Notes under the pieces: model-generated
What the model saw: the letters and a program-made list of their open reading frames with translations, nothing else
The model's database searches: none
Told to the model about the DNA's origin: nothing
NCBI GenBank assembly: GCA_947453155.1
Contig: CANGFE010000010.1
Coordinates: forward strand, 1-47,403
DNA length: 47,403 bases
Source: Beijerinckiaceae bacterium
GTDB taxonomy: Bacteria; Pseudomonadota; Alphaproteobacteria; Rhizobiales; Beijerinckiaceae
Reading direction: 5' to 3'
Program-made: the position numbers and the translations under genes
Shown: positions 1 through 7,791 of the stretch, piece by piece
Layout: the number at the start of each line of letters is the position of its first letter
Numbering within the stretch: the stretch's first letter is position 1

Positions 1-401
1 ACGATCTGAATCTTGCCCTGCGGATCGACAACGAAAGTGCCGCGATCAGCCAGACCTGCTTCTTCGATCAACACGTCGAAGTTGCGCGAGATCGTCGTGG
101 TCGGGTCGCCGACCATTGTGTACTGGATCTTCTTGATGGCGGCCGATGTGTCGTGCCAAGCCTTATGCGCGAAATGCGTGTCGGTGGAGACCGAGTAGAT
201 TTCGACGCCGAGCTTCTGGAATTCCGCGTAATTGTCGGCGAGGTCTTCGAGTTCGGTCGGGCAGACGAAGGTGAAGTCAGCCGGGTAGAAGAACACAACG
301 GACCACTTGCCGTGCAGCGACTGGTCGGTCACTTCGATGAACTTGCCGCCCTTGAGAGCCTGGGCTTTGAAAGGCTTAATCTGCGAACCGATCAGCGACA
401 T
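1..401 (-). CDS. ahpC: Peroxiredoxin AhpC, 3' end cut by the window
   Basis: Typical 2-Cys peroxiredoxin that reduces H2O2, alkyl hydroperoxides and peroxynitrite in the cytoplasm. About 133 of the usual ~187 residues are visible, starting [15 protein letters not shown]. The peroxidatic Cys47 lies in [13 protein letters not shown], and the family segment [19 protein letters not shown] follows. The C-terminal part with the resolving Cys lies beyond base 1, so it cannot be checked, nor can a downstream ahpD or ahpF. The ATG at 401 is preceded by AGGAG at a good distance. It is divergent from oxyR across 139 bp, the standard arrangement for an OxyR-controlled ahpC. The identity is clear from sequence. 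Control by OxyR is inferred from position. Confidence 0.96.
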   Translation of the reverse strand, partial: MSLIGSQIKPFKAQALKGGKFIEVTDQSLHGKWSVVFFYPADFTFVCPTELEDLADNYAEFQKLGVEIYSVSTDTHFAHKAWHDTSAAIKKIQYTMVGDPTTTISRNFDVLIEEAGLADRGTFVVDPQGKIQI

Positions 402-540
402 GCGTTTTCTCCTGCTTTGAAACCGGGCTGGCCACGCCAACCCTTAGAAAAGGACATGGGCTGTGTAGGGCCAATTTACATCCATTAAAAGTGAATAATA
501 TCGATTGTTTTAATCGTTTTTATCGATTACTGATTGGCCC
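402..540. promoter_or_regulatory. ahpC/oxyR divergent control region
   Basis: 139-bp intergenic region between the divergent genes. An AT-rich core at 486-530 contains three ATCGAT/AATCG motifs: ATCGAT at 500-505, AATCG at 512-516 and ATCGAT at 522-527. CGATT-N5-AATCG (502-516) is a perfect 5-bp inverted repeat. Such spaced half-sites fit LysR-type regulator binding, and OxyR is the obvious candidate. That assignment is inference; no -10/-35 pair is convincing enough to mark. Confidence 0.5.
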
Positions 541-1446
541 ATGAAGATCCTCCCCACCCTGCGCCAGCTGCGCTTTCTTGTGGCCGTCGTCGACCATTGC
601 CATTTCGGCAAAGCCGCCGAGGCCTGCCTGATTGGCCAATCCACCCTCTCAGCGGGCATCCAGGAGTTGGAACAGATTCTGGGCGTCCGGCTTCTGGAAC
701 GCACCAAACGCTCCGTCGTGCCGACTCCAATTGGCCGCGACATTGCCGAGCGCGCCCGCGCTCTGCTCTCGGGCGCGGAAGATCTGGTGGATACAGCTTT
801 GGCGGCGCAGGACCCGTTGTCGGGGCCCCTGCATCTGGGCCTGATCCCGACTGTTGGCCCCTTCATTCTGCCGCGCATCATGCCGCCTTTGCGCGACAGT
901 TTGCCCGACATGAAATTCTATCTGCGCGAAGAACAAACAGCTGTACTGCTCTCACGTCTTGAAGAAGGCGAAGTGGACGCAGCTATCATCGCGTTGCCCT
1001 TTGCGGGTGATTTTGAATCGATTGAAATCGCGCACGATCGTTTTTGGGTCGTCTATCCCAAGGGCCATGCTTTTACCGGGCGCGAAACCATTTTGCCGAG
1101 CGAGATGGCAGGCGAGGATTTGCTGCTGCTCGAAGATGGTCATTGCCTGCGCGACCATGCGCTCGCCGCTTGCGCGCTGGAAACAGCACGGCGCAATCAT
1201 GCTTTCCAAGGCACCAGCCTGCACACGCTTGTGCAAATGGTGGGCAGCGGTCTTGGCGTGACGCTGCTGCCGCAAATGGCGGTGGAAGGCGGCCTGCTGC
1301 GCGGGCTTGATGTGGGCTGCACGCCGCTCACAGGGGATCAAAGCTTCCGCCGCATTGGCCTGGCCTTCCGCGCGACATCCGGGCGGCGTGCGACCTTTGA
1401 ACATTTGGCCAAGGAATTAGCCTTCCGCCTCGCGCCAGCGCTTTAA
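541..1446 (+). CDS. oxyR: OxyR, LysR-type hydrogen peroxide sensor
   Basis: Transcription factor that senses H2O2 through a reversible disulfide and activates antioxidant genes. 301 residues, normal for the family. The N-terminal winged helix-turn-helix spans about residues 5-64 (LRQLRFLVAVVDHCHFGKAA). The regulatory domain has the OxyR signature LLLLEDGHCLRDHALAAC, giving redox cysteines Cys202 and Cys211, which match the two E. coli sensor cysteines. It then has GLGVTLLP near 257-264. These cysteines are what separates OxyR from other LysR proteins. The ATG at 541 lacks an obvious Shine-Dalgarno sequence. It is divergent from ahpC, its likely target and shared promoter. Probably autoregulated. 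Confidence 0.94.
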   Translation: MKILPTLRQLRFLVAVVDHCHFGKAAEACLIGQSTLSAGIQELEQILGVRLLERTKRSVVPTPIGRDIAERARALLSGAEDLVDTALAAQDPLSGPLHLGLIPTVGPFILPRIMPPLRDSLPDMKFYLREEQTAVLLSRLEEGEVDAAIIALPFAGDFESIEIAHDRFWVVYPKGHAFTGRETILPSEMAGEDLLLLEDGHCLRDHALAACALETARRNHAFQGTSLHTLVQMVGSGLGVTLLPQMAVEGGLLRGLDVGCTPLTGDQSFRRIGLAFRATSGRRATFEHLAKELAFRLAPAL

Positions 1447-1533
1447 AAGACTGCCCAATGTAACGCCCATTCATACAAGGGCGGAGGTAAATTTGGCCAG
1501 GTCAAGTGAGTTGCGGAGCCGGGGAACCAGCCA

Positions 1534-1878
1534 ATGAAAAAATCGATCATGGCAGGCCTCTTTTGGGCTTCGTTTGCGCTTCCCGCACAAGCTGGCGTGA
1601 TGAATTTCTCCTGCGGCAGCGGGGCTGCTGCCTATGATCTGATGATGGACGATGATCGCGGCATCATGACATCGACCGTGAAAGCAACCGGCGCTGTGAC
1701 GCAACTCGTTGTTCGCGGCATGAAGCGCGAGAATGGAAGCGTCTTCGCACGCGGCTATATGAGCGGGCGCGGGACAGAGTTTGAATTCAATTATAAATAT
1801 TCTGGCCAGATCTCTTATCTCTTCGGCAATGGCGGCAAGCGCAGCGATGATTGCCGCTTGGTCAGCGAATATCGCTGA
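1534..1878 (+). CDS. Small secreted protein of unknown function
   Basis: 114 residues starting MKKSIMAGLFWASFALPAQA, a clear Sec signal peptide with AQA cleavage near residue 20. The mature protein is about 94 residues with two cysteines (FSCGSG and DDCRLVSEYR) that could form one disulfide. It is rich in Gly, Tyr and Phe, and a beta-rich fold seems likely. I do not recognise the family. It lies 87 bp after oxyR on the same strand, and GGAG lies 18-21 bp upstream of the ATG, which is further than usual. It may be cotranscribed with oxyR, but nothing in the sequence links it to peroxide stress. It faces another small secreted protein across 33 bp. Confidence 0.6.
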   Translation: MKKSIMAGLFWASFALPAQAGVMNFSCGSGAAAYDLMMDDDRGIMTSTVKATGAVTQLVVRGMKRENGSVFARGYMSGRGTEFEFNYKYSGQISYLFGNGGKRSDDCRLVSEYR

Positions 1879-1911
1879 CTGCGGCACGCCATCTGAAGCG
1901 CGCCGGTTTTT

Positions 1912-2184
1912 CTAGCGCCTGTCCATGATGACAACGCGCCCGCGCGGCTCGCGCCACGCATAGGCGGACATGCCATGTTCGATGGCATATTGCTGGCGTG
2001 CCGTGGTCATATCTGAAATTCCGCCAGCGACCGTATCACCCACGCAACGCGGATCCATGCCCGAGCCCGTCGCTTGGCATATTGGATTGAGATTGGCGTC
2101 GCGCTTCCAATTCCATTGCTGCGCAGACGCGGCTGCAGGCAAAAGACCGAGCGCGATGGCGAAGAAAATTGCTTTGGGCGTCAT
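1912..2184 (-). CDS. Small secreted protein of unknown function
   Basis: 90 residues. MTPKAIFFAIALGLLPAAAS followed by AQQ is a signal peptide with cleavage near residue 21. The mature part is short and charged, with two cysteines (NPICQATGSG and DPRCVGDTV) and an Arg-rich end (REPRGRVVIMDRR). No family is recognised. The start is supported by GGAG about 6 bases before the ATG. It converges with the preceding secreted protein and has its own 224-bp upstream region, shared divergently with the ArsR-family repressor. Function cannot be inferred. A small periplasmic or surface protein is all that can be said. Confidence 0.55.
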   Translation of the reverse strand: MTPKAIFFAIALGLLPAAASAQQWNWKRDANLNPICQATGSGMDPRCVGDTVAGGISDMTTARQQYAIEHGMSAYAWREPRGRVVIMDRR

Positions 2185-2390
2185 GCTGATCTCCGCGACA
2201 TGAGGGACGCGGGATATGTAGCAAGCCGCCTTTTGGTTCCCTCGGCCAGGGCAAGGGGAGCCGCGTCCAGAGCAGGCGCCTTTCAGCTGGCGCGATCAAC
2301 CACCTGACAGATAAAACCGTTTTAGAACAGTATGTTAGATGCATTCCTGAGGGGGTGCACACAAAATCACATAGCCCTCTTGCTTTTTAA

Positions 2391-2404
2391 TTAGATTTAT
2401 CTAA
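2391..2404 (+). promoter_or_regulatory. Candidate operator of the ArsR-family repressor
   Basis: Perfect palindrome TTAGAT-TT-ATCTAA inside an AT-rich tract, ending 10 bases before the ATG at 2415. A possible -35 (TTGCTT, 2380-2385) and a loose -10 (TAAATT, 2402-2407) overlap it. Repressor binding here would block polymerase. AT-rich palindromes at the promoter are usual for BigR/SqrR proteins. Assignment as autoregulatory operator is inference. Confidence 0.6.
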
Positions 2405-2414
2405 ATTAGTGTTT

Positions 2415-2759
2415 ATGAATATAGAGCAACTCCTCCCCAAGGCCGAAAAGGCCGAAGCCTTTTTGAAGGCACTCGCCAACAAGCACCGCTTGATGGTGCT
2501 GTGCGAATTGCATCAAGGCGAACGATCTGTCGGTTCATTGATGGATGCGGTGGGCCTGAGCCAATCCGCACTCTCGCAGCATCTCGCAAAATTACGCGAG
2601 GATGGCCTCGTCGTGACGCGTCGCGATGCGCAGACCATCTATTACGCGCTGGCCAACGACGATGCCTCGCGCATCATGGCTGTACTCTACGACCTCTTCT
2701 GCGCTGATCCATCAGCGCAGATTGTTTCAAAACCCCTCGCGAAAGGAAAAGCCAGATGA
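2415..2759 (+). CDS. bigR: ArsR-family persulfide-sensing repressor (BigR/SqrR type)
   Basis: Winged-helix dimeric repressor of 114 residues. The recognition helix region reads SQSALSQHLAKLREDGLV, with the wing RRDAQTIYYAL. Two cysteines are placed as in BigR/SqrR: Cys30 in the second helix (MVLCELHQGE) and Cys96 near the C-terminus (YDLFCADP). In characterised members this pair forms a di- or tetrasulfide bridge with reactive sulfur species and releases DNA. A GTG at 2409 could add two residues, but the ATG at 2415 is preferred; neither has a Shine-Dalgarno sequence, so the mRNA may be leaderless. Its stop overlaps the next start (ATGA), so it is translationally coupled to the transporter genes. 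A metal-sensing ArsR is less likely because there is no CxC metal motif. Confidence 0.85.
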   Translation: MNIEQLLPKAEKAEAFLKALANKHRLMVLCELHQGERSVGSLMDAVGLSQSALSQHLAKLREDGLVVTRRDAQTIYYALANDDASRIMAVLYDLFCADPSAQIVSKPLAKGKAR

Positions 2760-3313
2760 GCATGGCAGCACTGGACAATGTGGGCACGCGCGCAGGCGCA
2801 TCACGCCTTGATTGGACACCCTATCTCGCTGGTGCGGGCATTGGCGTGTTGAGCTGGATTGCTTTTGGCATCGCCAAAGATCCGATTGGCGTGACGACTG
2901 CCTATGGCCGCTTGGCAGGTGAAGTCGCGATTCCACTGCTTGGAAGCGACGCAGTTGCCAATAACACTTATTGGAAACTGGCTCCCTTCGCCTTTGATTA
3001 CGGGGTTCTTTTCCTTGTCGGCATTATGATCGGCGCGTTTGTTTCAGCGATCATGTCCGGCACATTCAAGGTCGAACTCGTGCCTGATGTCTGGAAGCAA
3101 GAAATGGGCGGCTCCGTGTGGAAGCGCTTTACCTATGCCTTCCTCGGCGGCGTAATCATCATGTATGGCGCGCGATTGGCGGGTGGCTGCACCAGCGGGC
3201 ACGGCATTTCAGGCGGCTTGCAGCTCGCCGTTTCAAGCTGGCTCTTTCTCGCGGTGATGTTTGCCACAGGGCTTATCGCCTCTTTCCTTCTCTTCCACGC
3301 CAAGAAAGCTTGA
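2756..3313 (+). CDS. YeeE/YedE half-transporter, N-terminal half type (PmpA-like)
   Basis: 185-residue membrane protein of the DUF395/YeeE-YedE family, which imports thiosulfate or other inorganic sulfur species. Hydrophobic helices lie near 22-40, 83-101, 128-140 and 157-180. The family signature ARLAGGCTSGHGISG carries Cys145, one of the conserved cysteines thought to relay the sulfur substrate in fused TsuA-type proteins. The length is half that of fused family members; the next gene supplies the other half. It starts within the stop of the repressor gene. BigR operons in other proteobacteria also carry such paired genes, so sulfur transport under persulfide control is a well-supported inference. 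The exact substrate is unknown. Confidence 0.85.
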   Translation: MSMAALDNVGTRAGASRLDWTPYLAGAGIGVLSWIAFGIAKDPIGVTTAYGRLAGEVAIPLLGSDAVANNTYWKLAPFAFDYGVLFLVGIMIGAFVSAIMSGTFKVELVPDVWKQEMGGSVWKRFTYAFLGGVIIMYGARLAGGCTSGHGISGGLQLAVSSWLFLAVMFATGLIASFLLFHAKKA

Positions 3314-3324
3314 GGAGTACCATC

Positions 3325-3873
3325 ATGACTGATCTCTTCGCTCCCGGCAGCATTGCCCTTGCTCTTCTCATCGGCGCTGCTTTTGGTTTCCTTCTGCACC
3401 GCGGCCGCGTGACAAGCTGCAATGTGATTGAAAACCAATTCCGCTTGAAAGATTACACCGTGCTGAAAGTCATGCTGACCGCCATCATCGTCGGCGGCGT
3501 GGGTGTGATGGCACTGGCCGATGCCAATCTGGCCAAATATGCGGTCAAAGACGCCAATCTCTTGGGCGTGGCTTTGGGCGCTGGCCTGTTTGGCATTGGC
3601 ATGGTGTTTTATGGCTATTGCCCCGGCACGGGCCTCGCAGCCATTGCAACAGGCAGCGTGCATGCGCTTGTCGGCGCGCTTGGCATGATTGCTGGCGGTA
3701 TTCTTTTCGCCCTGTCATTCGACTGGGTGAAGGCCAATATCCTGACGGTTGGCGCCTATGGCAAAATCCGCTTGCCCGATGTGACGGGCATTTCCGCTCC
3801 GGTGTGGTTTGCGGGCCTGACCCTTGTGGCCATCGCCTTTTTTATCTGGGCAGAGCGCCAGCAAAAAAGCTAA
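3325..3873 (+). CDS. YeeE/YedE half-transporter, C-terminal half type (PmpB-like)
   Basis: 182 residues, the partner of the upstream half-transporter. The family cysteines are Cys32 in HRGRVTSCNVIENQFR and Cys99 in FYGYCPGTGLAA. With Cys145 of the first half, this makes the three-cysteine set of fused YeeE transporters. Transmembrane helices lie near 8-25, 48-66, 80-98, 105-130 and 155-177. The ATG at 3325 follows AGGAG (3313-3317) at ideal spacing. The same frame is open upstream to 3118, but that stretch overlaps the first half and is not used. It probably forms a heterodimeric channel-like importer for thiosulfate or polysulfide with the preceding protein. Confidence 0.85.
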   Translation: MTDLFAPGSIALALLIGAAFGFLLHRGRVTSCNVIENQFRLKDYTVLKVMLTAIIVGGVGVMALADANLAKYAVKDANLLGVALGAGLFGIGMVFYGYCPGTGLAAIATGSVHALVGALGMIAGGILFALSFDWVKANILTVGAYGKIRLPDVTGISAPVWFAGLTLVAIAFFIWAERQQKS

Positions 3874-3898
3874 ACTTAGACCCAACGAGAAAAGGGAT

Positions 3899-3918
3899 GC
3901 CGGCCTCGTGGCCGGCGT
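3899..3918 (+). terminator. Weak intercistronic hairpin
   Basis: GCCGGC (3899-3904), a six-base loop and GCCGGC (3911-3916), followed by only three T residues. It lies between the second transporter gene and the methyltransferase gene. It is more likely an attenuator or mRNA-processing structure than a full terminator, because the downstream genes have no obvious promoter of their own. Confidence 0.35.
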
Positions 3919-3940
3919 TTCCATATGGGAGGACAAGAAG

Positions 3941-4546
3941 ATGAGCGAACACGCTCGCTGGCAGGGCCGCTATGCCGTGCCCGACTATATTTTCGGCGAA
4001 GAACCCAATGCCTTCCTCGCCGCGCAAAAACACCTTCTCCCCAAAACCGGCAAAGCGCTGGCCGTCGCCGATGGCGAGGCGCGTAATGGCGTGTGGCTGG
4101 CCGAGCAAGGCCTCGATGTCACCTCCATCGATTTCTCATCCAACGCACAAGACAAGGCGCGTGCGCTTGCCAAAAAACGCGGCGTTGCTCTCACGCTTGA
4201 ATGCGTCGACGTGCATGCCTGGCCCTACCCAGAAAATACCTATGATGTGGTGGTGGAAGTTTTTACCCAATTCTCAACGCCCGAAGAGCGGACGGTGAAA
4301 TGGGACAGCATGATCCGTGCACTCAAGCCCGGCGGCCTGCTGCTGCTTGAAGGCTACACACCCAAACAGCTCGACTATAAAACCGGTGGGCCGAAGGAAG
4401 TGGAGCGGCTGTATACACGCGCCATGCTTGAAAAAGGTTTCGCCAAACTCGCTCGCTTCGAGATCAAGGAATATGAGACGCATATGTCGGAAGGCGCGGG
4501 CCATGCTGGCATGGCCGCCGTCATCGATCTCATTGGTTATAAGTAA
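3941..4546 (+). CDS. Class I SAM-dependent methyltransferase (TehB/TPMT-like)
   Basis: 201 residues. The N-terminus WQGRYAVPDYIFGEEPNAFL matches the W-x-x-RY-x-x-x-DY-x-FG-x-x-PN-x-FL opening of a small-molecule methyltransferase group related to TehB and thiopurine methyltransferase. The SAM-binding motif I region is LAVADGEARNGVWLAEQG. An acidic end of strand 2 follows (SIDFS), then YDVVVEVFTQF (motif II) and LKPGGLLLLEGYTPKQ (motif III). Related enzymes methylate thiols, tellurite or selenite. The GGAGG upstream of the ATG at 3941 fixes the start; the same frame is open further upstream but is not needed. Position in a persulfide-regulated operon suggests a thiol, sulfide or chalcogen substrate, which is inference. 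Confidence 0.8.
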   Translation: MSEHARWQGRYAVPDYIFGEEPNAFLAAQKHLLPKTGKALAVADGEARNGVWLAEQGLDVTSIDFSSNAQDKARALAKKRGVALTLECVDVHAWPYPENTYDVVVEVFTQFSTPEERTVKWDSMIRALKPGGLLLLEGYTPKQLDYKTGGPKEVERLYTRAMLEKGFAKLARFEIKEYETHMSEGAGHAGMAAVIDLIGYK

Positions 4547-4571
4547 GAAAATTAAAAAGGATCGCTGATCG

Positions 4572-5807
4572 ATGAAAGTGCCTGCGCTGATCAAGAAGAA
4601 TGTCGCGCTCTTTTCCATGTCGCAGAGCTTTACTGGCGCAGGCATGCAATTTTCTTACGGCTTTGGCCCGCTGATGGTGCAAGCGCTGACGGGCTCCGCC
4701 GCACTCGCGGGGCTCTCGGTCGGCTTGATCGGCATCAGCCGCTTTCTGGTCGCCTATCCAATGGGCAAAATCACCGATGCCTATGGGCGCAAGCGCGGTA
4801 TTTTTCTCGGCCTCGGATTGGCATTGATTGGCAGCCTGACGCTCGGCACCGCCATGCTGGTGAAGTCTATCGCCTTATTCATTATCGGCTTGCTGATGTT
4901 TGGCATGGGCATGAATGGCGCGCAGCAAATGCGCGTTGGCGTGACGGATATGTTCCCGCCCTCCATGCGCGCGCAGGCGCTGGGCTATCTGGCCCTAGGC
5001 TCGCTGTTCAGCCTCTTGCTCAGCCCCTTCATGGTCAATTTGGCCGACAAGATTTCTAAAATCACCAATACCGATCCGCTCGGCATGCCGTGGTTTTTCT
5101 TGCCGGTGCTCATTCTGTCGGGCGTGGTGATTGTCAGCTTTGTGAAACCTGACCCCAAAGTGATCGGCATGAATTTGCGCGATTACTGGACCGATCTGCC
5201 ACCAAGCGTGAAAAAGGAAACGGTCTCAGACCAGACTTTCAGCGCGAAAAAGCTTTTGTCAGATCCCTCCATCCGTCTTGCCATCCTGTCCAATTGTGCT
5301 GGCACGGGCAATATGTCGATCGTGATGGTCCTGACCTCGCTGGTTCTGCATGAGCATGGCCATTCACTCTTTGCCATCGCCGTGTCGCATACATTCCATT
5401 CAGCAGGCATGTTTGCTTTCACCATTCCGATTGGCAAATTGGCAGACCGTTACGGTCGCTCGGCCATTATGTTCCCTGGCGTTTTCATCTCGCTGATCGG
5501 CGCAGCGCTTGTCTCGTTCACACCCAATATGATCACAGTGACAATGGGGACATTCCTCGTCGGACTCGGTTGGGCGGGCGCCAATGTGGCTGCAACAGCC
5601 TATATCGCCGACAAGGTGGAAACGGCGCAACGCGGCCGCGCCATTGGCGTGAATGATTCCTTCGGCGCAACCAGCACCATTTTTGCAGCCTTTGTCACAG
5701 GCCCGCTCATCGCCTTTGCAGGATTGCCGGCCGCTGGTCTTGTCGCCGTCTCGCTGGCCGTGCTGCCCTTCATCTTGCGGGTCATCAGCGGGCCTATGAA
5801 AGAATAA
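4572..5807 (+). CDS. MFS transporter
   Basis: 411 residues with about twelve hydrophobic helices, the standard size for a major facilitator. The loop between helices 2 and 3 has the motif-A sequence GKITDAYGRKRG, and the second half repeats it as GKLADRYGRS, showing the two-fold pseudo-symmetry of the family. It is 25 bases downstream of the methyltransferase on the same strand. An export role, for example for a methylated or sulfur-containing product, would fit the operon, but the substrate cannot be read from sequence. No fusion or truncation is seen. Confidence 0.85.
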   Translation: MKVPALIKKNVALFSMSQSFTGAGMQFSYGFGPLMVQALTGSAALAGLSVGLIGISRFLVAYPMGKITDAYGRKRGIFLGLGLALIGSLTLGTAMLVKSIALFIIGLLMFGMGMNGAQQMRVGVTDMFPPSMRAQALGYLALGSLFSLLLSPFMVNLADKISKITNTDPLGMPWFFLPVLILSGVVIVSFVKPDPKVIGMNLRDYWTDLPPSVKKETVSDQTFSAKKLLSDPSIRLAILSNCAGTGNMSIVMVLTSLVLHEHGHSLFAIAVSHTFHSAGMFAFTIPIGKLADRYGRSAIMFPGVFISLIGAALVSFTPNMITVTMGTFLVGLGWAGANVAATAYIADKVETAQRGRAIGVNDSFGATSTIFAAFVTGPLIAFAGLPAAGLVAVSLAVLPFILRVISGPMKE

Positions 5808-5841
5808 TTCAAAAAAGACAAAACATCGGGAGGAGATGCAC

Positions 5842-6444
5842 ATGAGTGACGAGACCAACTGGCCAGCCGACATTGACCCGCAATCAGGCTTTCGCCTGCC
5901 GCTGCTGAAGCGCGAAGAATTGGATGAAGTTGGCCAACGCCGCTACGACCGCGCCGCCAATGGCGGCAATATTGCGGGCCTGCAAGGCCCGACCGGCATC
6001 ATGCTCTATTCGCCCAAGACCAGCGAAGCGCAGTCTTCCATCAGCCGCTATTTGCGCAACGAAGCGGGGTTTACCCCGCGCATTCGCGAAATCGCTCTGC
6101 TCATTACGTCGCGCTGCATGGACCAACAGTTTGAATGGGTGGCCCATGAGCCGGAAGGCGTGAAAGCGGGCGTGCCGCAAGATGTGATTGATGTCATCAA
6201 ACATGATCGCCCGACAACCGGGCTCGATGAAGCGGATCGTGTGGTGATCGAATTGGGCCGCGCTGTCTGGCGTGACCATAAGGTGAGCCCGGAGCTGTTT
6301 GCGCAGGCCAAGAAAATCTTTGGTCCTAATCAGCTGGTCGATCTGGTTTTGATGATGGGCACACATGCCTCGACAGCAGCACTGCTCACCACATTCGACA
6401 TGCAATTGCACAAAGGCCGAAAGCCACTGATGCCGATTGGCTAA
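5842..6444 (+). CDS. Carboxymuconolactone decarboxylase-family protein
   Basis: 200 residues. The CMD/AhpD-like helical core lies around residues 70-115, reading RIREIALLITSRCMDQQFEW followed by VAHEPEG. There is no CxxC redox pair, so it is not a peroxidase partner of AhpD type; the core cysteine sits in SRCMD. Members of this branch occur in aromatic and other catabolic clusters, mostly with unknown reactions. The ATG at 5842 lies 6 bases after GGGAGGAG; an in-frame ATG at 5836 is too close to that site. It is the last gene of the sulfur-type operon and is followed by a strong terminator. Confidence 0.75.
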   Translation: MSDETNWPADIDPQSGFRLPLLKREELDEVGQRRYDRAANGGNIAGLQGPTGIMLYSPKTSEAQSSISRYLRNEAGFTPRIREIALLITSRCMDQQFEWVAHEPEGVKAGVPQDVIDVIKHDRPTTGLDEADRVVIELGRAVWRDHKVSPELFAQAKKIFGPNQLVDLVLMMGTHASTAALLTTFDMQLHKGRKPLMPIG

Positions 6445-6452
6445 AACAAAGT

Positions 6453-6484
6453 GGGTGAGGAGAAATCCTCACCCTTTTCTTTTA
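6453..6484 (+). terminator. Rho-independent terminator
   Basis: Stem GGGTGAGGA (6453-6461), GAAA tetraloop and TCCTCACCC (6466-6474), then TTTTCTTTT. It ends the plus-strand operon that starts at 2415 and overlaps the last codon of the converging exporter gene. Confidence 0.9.
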
Positions 6485-7243
6485 CCACAGACCCGCCTCG
6501 GCCACGGCGCGCGACAAGAGTTGCAACGCCAAAAGGGTCAGGATGATTTTCAAAGTCAGGCGATATTTCTTCTCGGGCATGCGATGCAGCGCCACTTCGC
6601 CAAGCCAATTGCCTGCCGCACCCGCCGCAATCATGACCGCAATCAGGGGCAGATAGGCGGTAATCGCAAAACCGATGAAGCTGAACGCGATGAGCTTCAG
6701 AACATGCACGAAGATCATCAAGGCGCCTTGCGTGGCGACATGATTGCGTCGATCCGGCGCAGCGCTCGCAATGAAGGGTGAGAGAAACGTTCCCGTTGCA
6801 CTCACGAAGACGCCCAAGAAAGTGGCGAAAAAACCCAAGACCGCAAAACGCCCTTTTTCAGCGCCCATACGTCCGAGATTCGGCATCCAAGTCACGAGCA
6901 GAATGAAGCCGCCGATAATGGCCTGCAACCAAGTAACAGGGAGCGCGATAAATGTTTTGGCGCCAACCGCCGCCCCAATCGCTGCCCCTAGGATGAATGG
7001 CGGCACAACTTGCTTCATCACATAGCGCCACATGATGAGCGTGCGCGAGACCCCTGAGCCCAATTGCACGACCGTATGCACGGGCACCAGCACGGTGGGC
7101 GGCATAACCATGGCCATGAGGGCGAGAAGAATGACGCCGCCCGCAGTGCCCGTAAACACGCCGATAAAAGCGGTCACAAAAGAAGCGAGGGTCAGCCCAA
7201 AAAAGAGCAACGGCCCGATATCGGGCGTGCCGAGAAAATCCAT
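6482..7243 (-). CDS. TauE/SafE-family sulfite or sulfur-anion exporter
   Basis: 253-residue polytopic membrane protein. The N-terminus LTLASFVTAFIGVFTGTAGG and the repeat-like second half (FFATFLGVFVSATGTFLSPF) are typical of TauE/SafE (DUF81) permeases, with about eight transmembrane segments. Family members export sulfite, sulfoacetate or related anions. The ATG at 7243 follows GGGGAGGGG; an in-frame extension to 7300 is not needed. It converges on the BigR-type operon. TauE-like genes accompany BigR operons elsewhere, so a sulfur role is likely, but that link is inference. Confidence 0.8.
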   Translation of the reverse strand: MDFLGTPDIGPLLFFGLTLASFVTAFIGVFTGTAGGVILLALMAMVMPPTVLVPVHTVVQLGSGVSRTLIMWRYVMKQVVPPFILGAAIGAAVGAKTFIALPVTWLQAIIGGFILLVTWMPNLGRMGAEKGRFAVLGFFATFLGVFVSATGTFLSPFIASAAPDRRNHVATQGALMIFVHVLKLIAFSFIGFAITAYLPLIAVMIAAGAAGNWLGEVALHRMPEKKYRLTLKIILTLLALQLLSRAVAEAGLW

Positions 7244-7359
7244 GCGGAACCCCTCCCCTTTACGCGCCCTTATCGTGGGCCCGTTTGCCTTTGGCCGCAA
7301 CGGCTTGGCTTGCGCCTGCTTAGACGCATTTAGCGAGATCTTCTACCGATTTCTCTTTA

Positions 7360-7381
7360 CTTGACCAGCGCTTGGCTCAAG
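7360..7381 (+). promoter_or_regulatory. Imperfect inverted repeat upstream of the PilZ-like gene
   Basis: CTTGA and TCAAG arms flank a CCAGCGCTTGG core (7360-7381), about 38 bases before the start at 7420. TTGACC at 7361-7366 could serve as a -35, with a poor -10 (TAGCTA, 7384-7389) 17 bases on. It is only a candidate regulatory site. Confidence 0.3.
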
Positions 7382-7419
7382 ACTAGCTAAAATCGCTGAA
7401 GTCGACACGTCAGGTTTCA

Positions 7420-7788
7420 ATGCTGTCTTTGTCTCGCAATTCACGCGCTGCTGCTTATGGACGTTTCAAGGCCCGCTTCAAACCGGGCCATGGAATTCTT
7501 GCTTTCCATAACGGCGCTCCGATGAAGATCGTCGATATTAGCGATGTGGGATTCAAGCTCCATAATGAGAGCGTCTTTCAACAAGACACGATTTATCTTT
7601 TCGACATTATCTTTCACGAAGAACATGATGTGACGGGATGGCGATTGCGAGCTGAATGTCGCTGGACATCAGACAGCGAAGCGGGATTCATCTTCCTCTT
7701 GGACCGCTGGGGACAAGCCATTAGCTCCCGCATTGCACGCCAGCATTTACGTGGCCGCATGAAAGTGCTGAACGGGATTGAGCTTTAA
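7420..7788 (+). CDS. PilZ-like domain protein (possible cyclic di-GMP binder)
   Basis: 122 residues. The N-terminus contains R-x-x-x-R (Arg15 to Arg19 in GRFKARFKPG), followed 20 residues later by VDISDVGF, that is D-x-S-x-x-G (Asp39, Ser41, Gly44). This is the two-part cyclic di-GMP motif of PilZ domains. The rest is beta-strand rich (TIYLFDIIFHEE and AGFIFLLDRWG), and the length suits a stand-alone PilZ domain. There is no signal peptide or membrane segment. The Shine-Dalgarno sequence is weak (CAGG). It is a single gene, converging with a tiny membrane-protein gene. The family call rests on motif spacing and is moderately sure. Confidence 0.6.
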   Translation: MLSLSRNSRAAAYGRFKARFKPGHGILAFHNGAPMKIVDISDVGFKLHNESVFQQDTIYLFDIIFHEEHDVTGWRLRAECRWTSDSEAGFIFLLDRWGQAISSRIARQHLRGRMKVLNGIEL

Positions 7789-7791
7789 AAG

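Noticed and set aside
3118-3324. Upstream extension of the second YeeE/YedE half gene
   Set aside because: It overlaps the first half gene in another frame; the ATG at 3325 has AGGAG at ideal spacing.
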